DNA from: Epithemia pelagica
Lineage: Eukaryota; Bacillariophyta; Bacillariophyceae; Surirellales; Surirellaceae
Assembly (NCBI GenBank): GCA_946965045.2
Contig: OX337228.1
Location: 372,001-436,000 of the forward strand
Length of the DNA stretch: 64,000 nucleotides
Direction of reading: 5' to 3'
Positions 10,209 to 21,261 of the stretch are shown in pieces (position 1 is the first letter of the stretch; each line of letters begins with the position of its first letter). A program made the position numbers and the translations under genes. The notes under the pieces were generated by a model that ran no database searches, was not told the DNA's origin, and saw nothing but the letters and a program-made list of their open reading frames with translations.

Positions 10209-12383
10209 ATGCCATGGCGAGAACGGAGTGCTGGTGCTGGCGCTGCCAGTCGACGACAACAAGGGACCGTTTCGAATCAGTTGCGGCAACCGCAATTGCA
10301 ACCACAGTCTCGTCCTCTTCCTCGTCCTCCTTCTAGTCGGTCGTTGCGGCTGGTCGTGTTGGTCGGAGTCTTTGTATGCCTGTTGCTGCACCGATTGGTT
10401 CAATTCTGGCATATCTTGGACGAACGAGAACAAGACGAACAAGCACTTGAGGACAGTTTGTTTTCGTTGCCACGACAATCACCACCAGCAACAAAAGCAA
10501 CAGCAACAGTAACCACCACACCAAGAAGCAGCATTCCACCAACCACACGACCAGCACCAGCACCAAGAGGAGAATCCCCTGCTTTGGCACAACAAGACCA
10601 TGACTTTACCACCACCATTCTTCAGAGTGACATGAACGACACGAACCACCACACGTTGGCTGCCAAAGTGACTGCTACTGCCTCGTTGTCCTCCTTTTCC
10701 TCGACCGAGAGAACGACATTCGAATCGCCGCAGACGGCTCCTTCTGCTGCTGCTCCTGCTCCTCCCAGTCGTTCGGTTCAGCTTCCGGACGATTCTGACG
10801 ACACGGTGTGTCTGTGGACCCCCACGCACCCAACAAGGACGACCAACACCACCAACAACACTACCAGAAACAACAGCACTCTCACCACAATCACGACGAC
10901 AACATGGCCCTCCCCGCACATGGCTCGACTCTATACCTGTGGTTATGACAAGACACGATTATTGCGACTCGTGTTTCCCGAGGAATTTGCCACCATTCCC
11001 ATTGATACCTCCTTGGTCGAGTTTCGCATTCCCCCCTCCTTTTGGACCCGCTTGGCCGCGGCCAGGCAACCCACCGAGACGGGCACCACCACTCACCACA
11101 CGACAACAAATACCAGCCGCGGCAGTAACGAAACCGAAGCGGACGTGTACACGTGGTTGCGAGGCTTGACCGTACCTCATGCGACGGTACACGATGTCTT
11201 GGTTCTGGGGAGCAATGGGTATTGTTTTCACAGTGGTCGTGGTGGTCGCGCCTTTGGAACGGCTCGGTTCGACCAGCTCTTTCCCGGCACGATTGTGCAC
11301 TGGAATGGAGAATCCTATGGCGTCCGTGGCCTCGAAGAACATGTCCACCAGTGGCAGGACCATCTGCTGCAACAACAGCAACGACGACAAGAACAACACC
11401 AAGGAGAATTACTACCGCAAGAACCACACGGACGGTCGCTCAACAAAGACGACAACAACACTCGCTCTCTACCAGAATCATCATCTCAGTCCAGTCCTCC
11501 CGTACCTGCTGCTGCTTCATCTTTTGAGTTTCGTCGCAGTTTGCATGTCGGATACCTGGCCGATTCTCCCTGGAGTGTGCAAATCACCTTTGCCGCACAA
11601 ACCGTCGTGGAAGCTCCGGCACGGATGCAAGAATGGTTGTGGAATCCGGCCCTGAAACCACGAACCACGGGACAAGCCTTTTTGATTTATACCCATGGCA
11701 ATTGTGTCCCCTACCGGGAACAAGCCCTGCTGGATATTGCCGAGGCCGTCCAACAACCCGTCGACTATGGAGGACTGTGTCGTGGCACGCAACACCATTA
11801 CGCATCGTGGTGGCACAAGCAACAACGACATCAACACCAACACCACCAGCAACCACCACCACAAGACCATATCACGGCGCCTATTTCTCCACCACGCCAT
11901 TCGAAACACGAGTACGACACCTTGGCTCCAACCTGGGTCCAACCGGCCCAGTATCCACCCAAAAAAGACGCGGGTCGATGGATGACCAATTATCAATCCT
12001 ATCGCAATTATCGCTTTTGTCTCGTGTTGGAAAATACGGCACAAGACGGCTACATTACCGAAAAGCTACTCTTGGCCTTTTGGGGTGGGTGTATTCCCAT
12101 TTATTATGGCACCCCACACGTGTTGGACATGTTTAATCCACGAGCCTTGATTTTTTACAATATAAGCAATCCCCAACCGGCCTTGGATCGGATTGTCGCC
12201 TTGGAACGCAATACGACGGCCTATCGTCACGTGGCACGGCATGAACCCATTTTGGCATCACCCGAGGCCTGGTCCCAGTACTTTGACTTGACGGGACCCC
12301 AATCCATTTTGAAGCAACGGATTCGACACCGCATGACCTGTCTCTTGGCCAGTCTCTTGGAACAAGAACAAGAAGAGACTTGA
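10209..12383 (+). CDS. GT10 alpha-fucosyltransferase, 724 aa (left arm)
   Basis: Type II Golgi architecture: short basic cytosolic tail, one membrane segment (about residues 47-66, LRLVVLVGVFVCLLLHRLV), a long low-complexity Thr/Pro/Gln stem, then a luminal catalytic domain. The GT10 signature is clear around residues 596-630: YRFCLVLENT, DGYITEKLLLAFWGG, IPIYYGTP, matching the F-x-L-x-x-E-N...D-Y-I-T-E-K...P-V motif of alpha-1,3/1,4-fucosyltransferases. Expected activity: transfer of fucose from GDP-fucose to N-glycan or similar acceptors in the Golgi. Much longer than animal enzymes because of stem and interdomain Gln/His-rich inserts. No introns, no inactivating change. The right-arm copy is 11 residues shorter, mostly in one repeat stretch. 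Confidence 0.85.
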   Translation: MPWRERSAGAGAASRRQQGTVSNQLRQPQLQPQSRPLPRPPSSRSLRLVVLVGVFVCLLLHRLVQFWHILDEREQDEQALEDSLFSLPRQSPPATKATATVTTTPRSSIPPTTRPAPAPRGESPALAQQDHDFTTTILQSDMNDTNHHTLAAKVTATASLSSFSSTERTTFESPQTAPSAAAPAPPSRSVQLPDDSDDTVCLWTPTHPTRTTNTTNNTTRNNSTLTTITTTTWPSPHMARLYTCGYDKTRLLRLVFPEEFATIPIDTSLVEFRIPPSFWTRLAAARQPTETGTTTHHTTTNTSRGSNETEADVYTWLRGLTVPHATVHDVLVLGSNGYCFHSGRGGRAFGTARFDQLFPGTIVHWNGESYGVRGLEEHVHQWQDHLLQQQQRRQEQHQGELLPQEPHGRSLNKDDNNTRSLPESSSQSSPPVPAAASSFEFRRSLHVGYLADSPWSVQITFAAQTVVEAPARMQEWLWNPALKPRTTGQAFLIYTHGNCVPYREQALLDIAEAVQQPVDYGGLCRGTQHHYASWWHKQQRHQHQHHQQPPPQDHITAPISPPRHSKHEYDTLAPTWVQPAQYPPKKDAGRWMTNYQSYRNYRFCLVLENTAQDGYITEKLLLAFWGGCIPIYYGTPHVLDMFNPRALIFYNISNPQPALDRIVALERNTTAYRHVARHEPILASPEAWSQYFDLTGPQSILKQRIRHRMTCLLASLLEQEQEET

Positions 12384-12901
12384 CCGTATAACCAACAATC
12401 ACCGCCGATCCGCAGGTGGATCTCTTGTTTTTTTTCATTCATCGTGGGCAATTCTGATTGATGTTGGATCTCCACGTGGCTGTATTTCATTGGCGCTTGA
12501 GTGGCTTTTAGAACGGTCGTCAATGACAAGACGATGCGAACTTCGAACTTCCTTTCCCTGAAAACCTCAAAGCACATCCCATCGCGAAACTATGTTATGG
12601 CAATTATGGACCTAATATGGGCTTGGTTACTTGTTCCATAGGTTTCTTTGGTACGCATGAATCCAATATTCATGACTAACACCGTAAAAGAGGCAGGGGA
12701 TTGTCCTCCACAAGAAAAAAAGGTTTGCTCTGTAGTAGTGGTATTAAATGAAACTCTGCGTAAGTACGAACATAAGACTTGTATAGGTTGGATTGGATTG
12801 AGGCCACGGGTTCTTTCTTGGCAAGTTCCAACTATGTATGTGGAGTGTACTACCTAGAGCATTTAGAATCATGTCGGAAGTCTTGAGACGGGCTGTTGGT
12901 C
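12384..12901. other. Intergenic between convergent genes, no gene
   Basis: Space between the convergent GT10 and NTPase-nuclease genes, almost identical to 39131-39651 in inverse. Just after the GT10 stop there is a short inverted motif GATCCGC/GTGGATC near 12404-12423. Small ORFs here are conserved only because the arms are alike. Confidence 0.5.
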
Positions 12902-14587
12902 TTACCAGCACTCCTGTTCATTTTTATACATCTCCTCTTTGAGAAAGGCCATCTTCGGCGCCGTCATATCTAACGTGTCTGTGCTCTCGCACGAAACTTC
13001 CGCAGTACCAAATGAGATCGGAACAAGAAATAGTTTGCCCTGGCTTGGCGTACCTGTGCCGGTAGCAGCAGAGTAAGTCTGATTGTACCCTTCGTGGGTG
13101 TTGCGAAAACCTGTGCCGCTAGGTGAAACAAACCAAACTGCAATAGATAAGAAAGGGACTACCGTGTGGACCCTGCCAGCGAAATCCTGCCAAAAAGTGA
13201 CCTGATCAAAATCCTGCTGCTTCCCGACTGTGTACTGGATGCACACCAAAACATTCTGATAGACGAAGGCGGCATCGATATTCGCAAAATTAGACGTAGC
13301 AGGGATCCAATACCTCTGTTTGCGATCAAGATTCTTGATACCTTCTGCGGCATCACCGGCACTTCTGATCCAGTCTTCAATGAGTGGCGTATCCTTTCTT
13401 TTGAACCATAGATGCAAGATTTCCTCAAAGAACCAGCCTCTCGCCGATTGAAGGCCACAAACGGTCGCTAAGTTATAGGACGACACAAAGTCACCAACGT
13501 CGAGCCGAGCCCTTAGTCGTGAAATCGCATACTGAGAGTCAACGATCAACAAACTGGTTCCCTTTCCATCATAATCGATGAAACGTGTACGAAGCCTGTC
13601 ACTATGGTCCATGGACGCGTGACTATCCGTCCTCGTGGTAGCCAGATGGATTTTTTCTCGCGCGAAGCCTGTCAGCAAGTCATCGAACCACTTTGTTATT
13701 TTTCCTTTCCCATCTTCCTGTGTACCCATAATAGCAAGACGAATCCTACCACCTGAATAAGAGTATATTTCTTGAGCTTGAGCTACTGTCTGCCCCATCT
13801 TAGTCAGAACTAAGCAAATAGTGTCTTCCTTCCACCCTGTCAGTATGCTGACAATAGTGGTCATGATCTCCGCTTGACTAACGGTGGGAAAGCCACCCGA
13901 AGTGCAAAAGAAACGATAGCCTGTGTTAAGCAAATCCATTTTTTCAGAATGCAGGGGGCCATCAACGAAGGCTTCGTAATCCGACGCCTTGAGCATCTTC
14001 GTATAGCCACGCACGGTCTTCCATAATTCAAAGTTCGACTGGTAGTCGATAACACTGATTGTGTCGGAAAAAACCAGCCTGATTGTAGACGGTTGCTCAC
14101 CAGGTTCCATGATGTACAGCGCAATGTACAGGCTCTCTTTCACTTTTCGAATGAAGCTGATCTTCTTCGTCGAATGCTCTGGAAGCAATTGAAACCGTAG
14201 CGCAACCAGAAAAAGCAGAACAGACTTGCCAATACCAGCCGATCCAGTCAAAATCCGCCTATTCTCATTTGGAGTTTCTTTGGTCAATAAATTGCTAAAC
14301 ATTGTCTGCATTTCGGAACGAACAAATACTCGCCTTGGCATCAAGAAGTTTTCCCCCAAACCACGCCGAAGCTTGTCGAGACACGATAATTCGAGGAAAC
14401 CTTCCTCATTCGCATTCAAGATCAGCTGACCGTCCGTGTTCGTTGTAAACAGAGTGGAAACATCGATTTCGCACTTAGCGAAAGACTCTCCTCCTGCGTC
14501 AAAAATTTCCTGAAGTCCTTGAGAGAGCGCTACGTTCCCTGTCCTGGTGTCGTCGACATCCATTTCTGTCGCCTCCTCTTCTGCCAT
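12902..14587 (-). CDS. Crinkler/RHS-type P-loop NTPase with PD-(D/E)XK-like nuclease domain, 561 aa
   Basis: Walker A GSAGIGKS at residues 115-122, preceded by an acidic N-terminus. The C-terminal third shows the restriction-endonuclease-like order FFEEILHLW, then ANIDAAFVYQNVLVCIQYTVGK (E ... D ... Q-x-T), typical of the CR (Crinkler-RHS-type) effectors and of trypanosome retrotransposon-hot-spot proteins. Those proteins combine a P-loop NTPase with a PD-(D/E)XK nuclease domain and are thought to act on nucleic acids in the nucleus. No signal peptide and no LxLFLAK-like leader. Single exon, ATG at 14587, stop TAA at 12902. By my count it differs from the right-arm copy (37448) at 34 positions. 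Function in this organism is unknown; a role in conflict or transposon biology is inference. Confidence 0.7.
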   Translation of the reverse strand: MAEEEATEMDVDDTRTGNVALSQGLQEIFDAGGESFAKCEIDVSTLFTTNTDGQLILNANEEGFLELSCLDKLRRGLGENFLMPRRVFVRSEMQTMFSNLLTKETPNENRRILTGSAGIGKSVLLFLVALRFQLLPEHSTKKISFIRKVKESLYIALYIMEPGEQPSTIRLVFSDTISVIDYQSNFELWKTVRGYTKMLKASDYEAFVDGPLHSEKMDLLNTGYRFFCTSGGFPTVSQAEIMTTIVSILTGWKEDTICLVLTKMGQTVAQAQEIYSYSGGRIRLAIMGTQEDGKGKITKWFDDLLTGFAREKIHLATTRTDSHASMDHSDRLRTRFIDYDGKGTSLLIVDSQYAISRLRARLDVGDFVSSYNLATVCGLQSARGWFFEEILHLWFKRKDTPLIEDWIRSAGDAAEGIKNLDRKQRYWIPATSNFANIDAAFVYQNVLVCIQYTVGKQQDFDQVTFWQDFAGRVHTVVPFLSIAVWFVSPSGTGFRNTHEGYNQTYSAATGTGTPSQGKLFLVPISFGTAEVSCESTDTLDMTAPKMAFLKEEMYKNEQECW

Positions 14588-14786
14588 ATTGTCTTGTGCG
14601 TTCTAAATGACCACAGCTGTCGCTTTAGGGGTAAGAAGGGTTGCTTTGGGTAGAGCAAAAACCAAACACACCAACACCATTGTCTTGTTGCAATAGTGGA
14701 GGAGGAAAAGAATAAGTACTGCATGTGCCGTGCGTGATCGCCGGCCGACACGCCGGGCCTGTAAAGAAAGGAGGTTGAGGAGGGCC

Positions 14787-15080
14787 CATTCTATATCGTC
14801 GACCAAAAGCGCGATTTTGGTGCTCATGCTCACCAAAATTTCTTCCAAATCGCGTCGCGCTTTTACAGTCCATTCTATCGATCCGCGATTTTGCGATTTG
14901 CGCATAGAATGGGCCCTGAGTCTTGTCTGCGGTGTGTTAAGTGAATCAACCACAAGAAGCTCTGTACTCCTTATCGAGACGGATCGCGTTTTGGTGAGCA
15001 TGCGCACCAAAATCACGCTTTTGCGCGTCGATAGAATGGGCCCTGAGGTTCGGTCTTATCGGAGCGTGATATCATCTCAT
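14787..15080. repeat. Palindromic repeat family R (GGGCCCATTCTAT units)
   Basis: Two inverted units, each with GGGCCCATTCTATCG and a near-palindrome ATTTTGGTG(c/g)nCATGC(T/g)CACCAAAA, joined by a spacer that includes GTCTGCGGTGTGTTAAGTGA. The same words recur at 23880-23963 (continuing at 30275-30323), 58140-58260 and 61570-61815. It forms the inner boundary of both arms of the inverted duplication and is the target of the copia insertion. Likely a MITE-like family; no coding capacity. Confidence 0.65.
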
Positions 15081-15154
15081 ATGGGTGCGATTGGGGGGGG
15101 GTACCTTTGTTTGTCCGTCGTCCAGGAAAAATAAAATAGACAAAAACAAAATTC

Positions 15155-15266
15155 TTTGAGGGTGAGTATTTAGTCGCATATAAGTCGTACCTAAAGGTAC
15201 TTCCTGTTCTACTCACCCCCTTGGCGCGAGGCCCAAGCTCTCGATTCTGATACAAATTTCACATTA
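15155..15266. repeat. Mutator-like element M-iii, left fragment
   Basis: GAGGGTGAGTATTTAGTCGC ... CTCACCCCCTTGGCGCGAG ... GATTCTGATACAAATTTC matches the terminal inverted repeat of the M family (see 58364-61558). It is cut at 15266 by the element at 15267-21804. The rest of this M copy resumes at 21805. The outermost bases of the terminal repeat are eroded. Confidence 0.65.
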
Positions 15267-15598
15267 CAATTTACCATAGGAGCACCCCTAGCATAAAAAT
15301 TCTGCCTAAAAGCCCACTCCGACCAAAAAACCAGTGACACGCGCACCTCAACCGACCACGCGTTCTTATGTGACGACCCGGCGCTATTAAGTAGTGGATT
15401 TCTTATTTCTGTCGTCGGAATACCGCATCTTATACGACTGAGTCCAAGGACATATCCTAATTCTTGTTCGGTAATAGAGATTTCTCGGAAGCAACATCCA
15501 AGGATGCATACCATTCATTTGTCTCAATGACGATGGTACCGAACAAGTCTTTCTCTTCTTAGTTCGACAGCCATTATCCGGAGAATCCAACAGTCAGG

Positions 15599-17081
15599 AT
15601 GTCATCCGAATACGACAATGACGTTGGTATCAACCAGGTACCTCACTACGAGCGCCGTATCGGCGACGTTATCCGTCTTGGTTCGTTCATGGCGATCGAA
15701 CTCAAAGATCAACCTAAAAAGACTTACACAATTGCCAGGTTCGAGGAACGAATCAGAGAATACGATGAAACAGAATCCTGCTTTGAGACCAACATCCGTC
15801 TCCGTCTGTTCCTACCTCTTTTCCCCACCCAGCGCCTTGCATGTCACCCCAAGCCACCGAAGCACTCCTTCAGTCCAATCCAGACGGGTCATGGCTCAGA
15901 GAACATTGAATTATACGAATCCAGGGAGGTCCGATGGATTGAATCTGAACGACCTGATCCAAATATCAAAGTTCTTTTCCCCGTTTTCGTTTTCACTACC
16001 AACAAAATGGAAGATCCAAAAAATGCCTGGTCCAAAGGCATTCACAATGTTTTTGTCATTCAGTTCTGGCACTATCGCTCGTACGAATGGGACAAAACCA
16101 TCAATTCGCTTGTTCCTCTCCCAGAAGGAACCAAACATGGGCGAAACACGGCCATACCCCAACATTGCTACCACTCCTCGATTTGGACGGGCCTCTACAC
16201 CCTCCAAAAGTCGTTCACGAAGTTGCTTAATAAACGTGGTCTTACGAGTGCCAATAAAGAAGCCGTGTCCATGAATATCGGAATGATCCCCATGGAGACA
16301 ATTCAATATGTATGCATGGCAGTCAATTCAGTAAAGCAAATTCGTCCTCATCCTGTCACCTTATCTGAATCTTACCTTCATTTGAACCATTCTTTGAAAC
16401 GTTCTAAATTCAGGATTTCGTTCCTTGGTGGAGTCCTACGCTTTCAATCCTTAGATGACCTTACTATTTTACGGAAGATTTTTGGTCCATGCTCTACTTA
16501 TGGATCTTCCGAAAGGCGTCCCACCCTGAGTGATGGACCTCAAGGATTGACCCTCAAGAGAGGTCACCACTTGACAGTGGTTCGTGGCAAAGAACCCTCC
16601 GAGTCCGACGACGGTAACTCCAAGTTCAAGAGACGTTGTACCGAGCAACGCATGGACGTGACCTTTTCTCCTTACAACGTTCGGATCACCGCATGCTACG
16701 AGCGTCATGTGTATAATCTTAACGATGATGGGAGTTTTCGGGATCCTTCTCCATGTGTAAACCTCGACCGGATTCTCGCTGGCGAAACTTCCGGCCCCGG
16801 TAAAAAAAAAGGACGACAATTCGCATACGGACGAGGACAGTGAGTCGACGACATCGAGCAAGGAACAGCTACTCGCCTCTATCCGTGTCGGCGACCAATA
16901 TCTCAAGCACGGAACGGTTTGGGAGGTCATTGACATCGCCCGCAACTCTAGCCCAAAGAAATGTGTTTGTCGAGTCATTGGTGGCGAACTGTACGAACCC
17001 ACAGTCGACAAAGAGAACCAGGAAATCTTGGAACGTGATGACATGGTGGATCTACTCCATGACATTCACGAATTCGCATAA
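15599..17081 (+). pseudogene. Transposon gene with BAH-like N-terminus, frameshift at an A9 run
   Basis: ATG 15599. The frame runs to 16841 as 414 aa. At 16802-16810 nine A residues occur. Removing one A lets the frame continue 270 nt (…DEDSESTTSSKEQLL…) to TAA at 17079. The second part has sensible acidic/hydrophobic composition, so the gene probably encodes about 493 aa. The segment around residues 25-110 (IRLGSFMAIEL … ARFEERIRE … IELYESREVRWI) resembles a BAH-type chromatin-reading module; this is tentative. The extra A may be a mutation, a sequence error, or a transcriptional-slippage site. Role in the element unknown. Confidence 0.5.
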
Positions 17082-17166
17082 GCATCCATGAATTTGCCAT
17101 AGCATCCATGAATTTGCCAAAGAACTACATACGAGAACGAGAAATCACAAAGCACCACATTCCATA

Positions 17167-19946
17167 TTAGTAATCTTTCAATTTGCCACTACTTTTGACT
17201 CCGTCAGTACTAGTGCTGTGTTCCTGTAGAATTCCCCCGTAAGCTGGTGCATCCAGGACAATAGGCTGTCCTTTCGCATCAGTGACCGGACCATGTACGA
17301 TATCACATTCTTCTTCCTCCTCCTCGTACCATTGACGAGGTTCCAAGAATTCCCACTTATCCAATTCCTCTAAATCACAGGTGTCTTGTTCCGACCAACC
17401 TGGTTGTTTCATGGCCAGGTGTTTGGCTTCCTTGGTTAGAAACTTACAATACTCAACACTCCCACCCGAATCTCGCACCCAGTTTGTCCATTCCAATAGT
17501 TCGTCATCTTCCACAGTATTCAAGTCGTTCATGATCTCGTCGTACTCGTATCTGCACATAAACACCATACTTCTCTGAAGCCAGCGAGCCATTGGCTCGA
17601 GACGACTCCTTTTCCCCTGCCCTTGATTAGTAGCACCTCCACGTTGGGTTCTGGTAAAGTAAAAGCGCTTGAATAAGCTATTGAAAGCTACCGTCATTGT
17701 CAATGGTTAGACACAAAAGAGACATGGACAATCACGGTCGATCCACTCACCTTCCCATCCTTGTTGGGCATGTGAACTGAGATACCGCCAATGCAGAAGA
17801 TACTTAGTCACATGCCCACTGCCTATCATATGCGCATAATTTGTGATTCCTCGTTCACCATGCAAGTCAACCCATCTCGAAAAAAACTCGTCCGCAACAT
17901 GTTGATATTCGTAGATTTCCTCATCTGTCATTTCGTTCTTATTGTTCACAAGCTTCATAGACTTGGCATAATATTCAACACTTTCGATCCATGTCTTTTG
18001 TCTACTCTCATCTGGGCAACACAGATCAATCAGAGTCTTGAATCCATTAACTATCCGTCGGATTCGGACATTATCCATGCAGATCGTTGATATTGCCTTT
18101 GTTTTCTCGTCGTACGGCATTTTCCATTGCGTTGGGAATTCCTCAGAACCAAGAACAAGAGTATTAAGATTCCTGTTGACTGTATCCTGAAACTCTTGTA
18201 TCCTCGCGTCCATGCCCCCCTCAGCTTCTTTATTGATCCAACTAAGCTCATCGCTCTTCGTATACTCTAGGCCTTCTCGGAGAATCATTGTTAGTAGCTT
18301 CAAGCCCATTCGGTTCTCCATATGAAGGATGCAAGGGATTGCATCCATCATATAAACCAAGGCCGTTGTCTTTTTTGAGTCCTTGAATTGATCCTTGACT
18401 CTCTGTGCTTGATGATACCACCATTCCTTGACGTGTGATGACTTTAACCGTTTCTGTCGATCCTCCAAAGAACCGGAGATATCGAGGCCTCTAGCAGTCA
18501 AGTCATTCGTCAAAATCTTTGCGTACTCTCTCCGTTGCTCTAAAGAGGCCACACTTAAGTCGAAATGAACACTTTGCAAACTTTCTTTCTCCATTCCCGA
18601 CGCGACACATCTAGGATCTTGCTGTATAATGACTTGCGATTTAGCCCAGATTGATTTCATCTTCTTCGCAATGATAGGCATCTCTTTGATGAATTCAGTT
18701 ATATCCTCCTCAACTTGTTGGATGTGTTCTTTAGAACAGATCTTGTGGTGTCGACAGATCCAGTTCTTTCTCTCATCGTTGCCTAGCTTAACACAGATCT
18801 TGCATTTGGAAGCCGGTTGAGTCTCGGCATGTAACTCACCGCTTCGAACGACACATTTAGAGCAAGGGTATGTAACTTGTTGAGCTGCCCCACCTCGGCC
18901 GAACAGTTTCCATTCACAGCTCATGTCGCAGTTTGTAGAAATTGTGAGTTGTAAAATCCCAAATTTCGTGGGAAGTACAATCTTCGCCCCTTCCTTGATC
19001 TCTACCATCATCATCCGGAACAGAGACTTGACCAATGACTCGGACTCTTTCTGACACACGCATAAGATCGGGAACACGCTGTGCCGTGATTGGCCCAGTA
19101 GATTGCAGATGTCGTTGAATTTCAGTCCACCCAGAACATGTCCGAGGTTCTTTGTAAACAAAGCCCTGTCTAAGCTCTGTGATAGGTAGATTGATCGTTC
19201 CTTGGCTTCCCCGCCCATCAAATTACCTGCTACAAGGATTGCTGCCATCACATCCGCCGCACGAAACGTGAAGCCTTCTGCTCCTGTTTCTTTGTTCCGT
19301 AGCATTCTGTAAGGGCATAGTAAGGCCCCGACTCTGTTCACCTCTGCCGCGCAGTTTTGCATGCAAGAGGTGCTTGGCAGTAGAGTCTGTTGATACAACA
19401 CTCCGTCAGTTCTACGGATCGTAGATACTCCAACCCGCGGAAGTTTAGTGGTCCTCCCGCCAAGTCCATCGCGCGTAGAATCTTGTACGACGTAAATACG
19501 TTTTCTCTAACGTACTTGCGGAATACATTGTAAGTGGCTTTGAACAATTGCCCGCCGTGTATTGTCTTGTCGAGTAGCAAAGACCCGATGTCGGTAAAAA
19601 ACGATGCTGCTTGACGACTTGTTGTGTCCATCTTTGCTACCTTGGAAGTGATGAACTTGCGTAGGTAAGTCAGCAGAGTCGTTTTATCTTTCGGGTCGTA
19701 ACATGACTTTGGTAGTTTGTCCGTTTCATTCTTCTCCTGTTGTGCTAGCTTTGCTTCACGGAGCTCCTCTCGAGTTTCCTTGACGATCTTTTCCCAATAC
19801 CGGAGCCTCTCACTTTTCTTCTTGGAATGTAGACGACAGTCCTTCAGCTTCGAAAGCATCGAAGTGAGTTTTTCTTTGAGGTGAACAGCTTGTTTAATTA
19901 ACTTCTCACGCTCTCTATCCTCTATTGTGTTGTCCTTGTGTGACAA
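17167..19946 (-). pseudogene. Large transposon protein, two exons, one frameshift
   Basis: Exon 17751-19946 splices to 17167-17687 by GTGAGT...GTAG, giving an uninterrupted QQGWEAFNSLFKRFYF reading, which supports the intron. Near 19395 the frame must slip by one base to pass from EYLRSVEL to GVLYQQTLLPS, so this copy is inactive unless that is a sequence error. Features are a coiled-coil-like basic N-terminus, Cys-pairs (YPCSKCVV, CKICVK, CRHHKICSK) suggesting zinc binding, and a C-terminal TNYAHMIGSGH...SSHAQQGWE block. A similar block occurs in uncharacterised transposon proteins of oomycetes and cnidarians. Probably the mobility protein of the 6.5-kb element, but no catalytic triad identified. 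The start codon is unresolved. Confidence 0.45.
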
Positions 19947-19977
19947 TCTTCCTCTTCCAGGTTCATTTCAGTTGCCC

Positions 19978-21261
19978 TCAGCCATTTTCAAGGTCGGTTT
20001 CGTCATCGTCCTCTTCTTCGTCATCTACCAATGTCTCTACGATTGGACTATTGTGAACGGATTCTCTTGATTCCGGTATCACTCTGATGCCTGTATTGGG
20101 TTCTGTCCTTGAAGACTTGGTGTCGTTCTTCTTCGTGTCGTCGGAGGCAACCGTCGTTTCGTCCATGTTGACTGGATTACTTGGCGGATTTGTTGACTTC
20201 GGCAGACAATCTACTGTGGTGTTGGTGGATGAAGGGAATGGGGGTACTGGATCGACTGAAGCTTGTTCTGAAGCTTGGTTGGCAATCTCGGGAAGAGTTT
20301 TGTCCTTGTCCGAGTCTCCGACATTCTCAGTTGGGGCAGGTAATTGCTTGTTGCGCTTGGATCGTCGGATTTTGGTTCGCTTGATAGGCTCGGGTTCTTC
20401 AATAGGTTGGCAAAATAATTCAGCCGGAGGCGGTTCAGGTTCGTATTGAGAATTCTTGTGTCGGAAGGTTGGGCTCCACATGTTGGTGTGTTCTGCTGTG
20501 CATTTATAGCGGCCGCCGATGATGGTCCGATTAATATAATGCCCAGGCCGTGAACTCTGTTCTCGATCAGCCTTGTCGCAGTTGTTACAAAAGAAGTAAC
20601 CCCTGTGTGCCTGTTCTCGGTCGCGACCGTAAACCGAGCACGGTACAAATTCTGATTTAAGGAACGTCTTACAGATTTCTGCAATTCTTTTTCGCTCTAC
20701 AGAGTTGGATTCGCATGGAACTTCAGATGCACGTCTTCGTGCTTGAGTTTGCATGTTCGGTGACGCTTGAAGTTTTAAATCTCTCTCGATCTGTTGGATT
20801 TCTTCGGGAGATGGTTGGCGACAACCATCGGGTTCGTCACTGGTTGAAGTGGAGCTGGTAGTCTGGCAAGGCTGACAGGGTGCTTCGTCAGACAAACCTT
20901 TTGCACGACTGGATGATGGTCTTCATTATTGGGTGACTCTTGGAGATCGACAACGCCATCAATCTGCGAATTTTCTTCGTGAGATGAAGGACGAAGTCCA
21001 TTTGGTTCGACACTTGTTGGGGCCAATCCGGCAATTCGGCGAGATTTCCGAGATGGTTCTGCAATCGGAGTGTTCAGCAATGCTTCGGGAATAATGTCTC
21101 TCCCAATCTGCTGACGGTCTTCTTGAGGTAATGGGCAAGGTCCATCGAATTCGACACTTGTTGCTGCCAGTCCGGCAAGCCGGCGAGATTTTCGAGATGG
21201 TTCTGCAACCGGAGGGACTTCTGAAGTTGATGGGCCTGGTTTGGGCGCTTCTTCGATGCAC
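19978..21261 (-). pseudogene. Repeat-containing, Cys-rich transposon protein (frameshifted)
   Basis: The 3' part (19978-20895) encodes a Cys/His-rich segment (CSVYGRDREQAHRGYFFCNNC … RYKCTAEH), a basic patch (RRSKRNK) and an acidic C-terminus (DEEEDDDETD). Upstream, a unit of about 40 residues (EPSRKSRRLAGLAATSVE … EDRQQIGRD) occurs three times, but the units lie in two reading frames, so at least one frameshift has accumulated. Stop TGA at 19978. Looks like a DNA- or chromatin-binding accessory protein of the element; function unknown. Confidence 0.4.

Larger units (their letters stand above)
1..14905 (+). repeat. Left arm of the large inverted duplication
   Basis: Gene content, order and sequence match 23880-45772 on the opposite strand: base 1 pairs with 45772 and base 14905 with 23880. 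Excluding the 6110-bp Crypton insertion the arm is about 8.8 kb. The duplication continues past the left edge of the window, so its outer limit is unknown. The inner limit falls in the palindromic repeat at 14787-15080. Confidence 0.9.
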
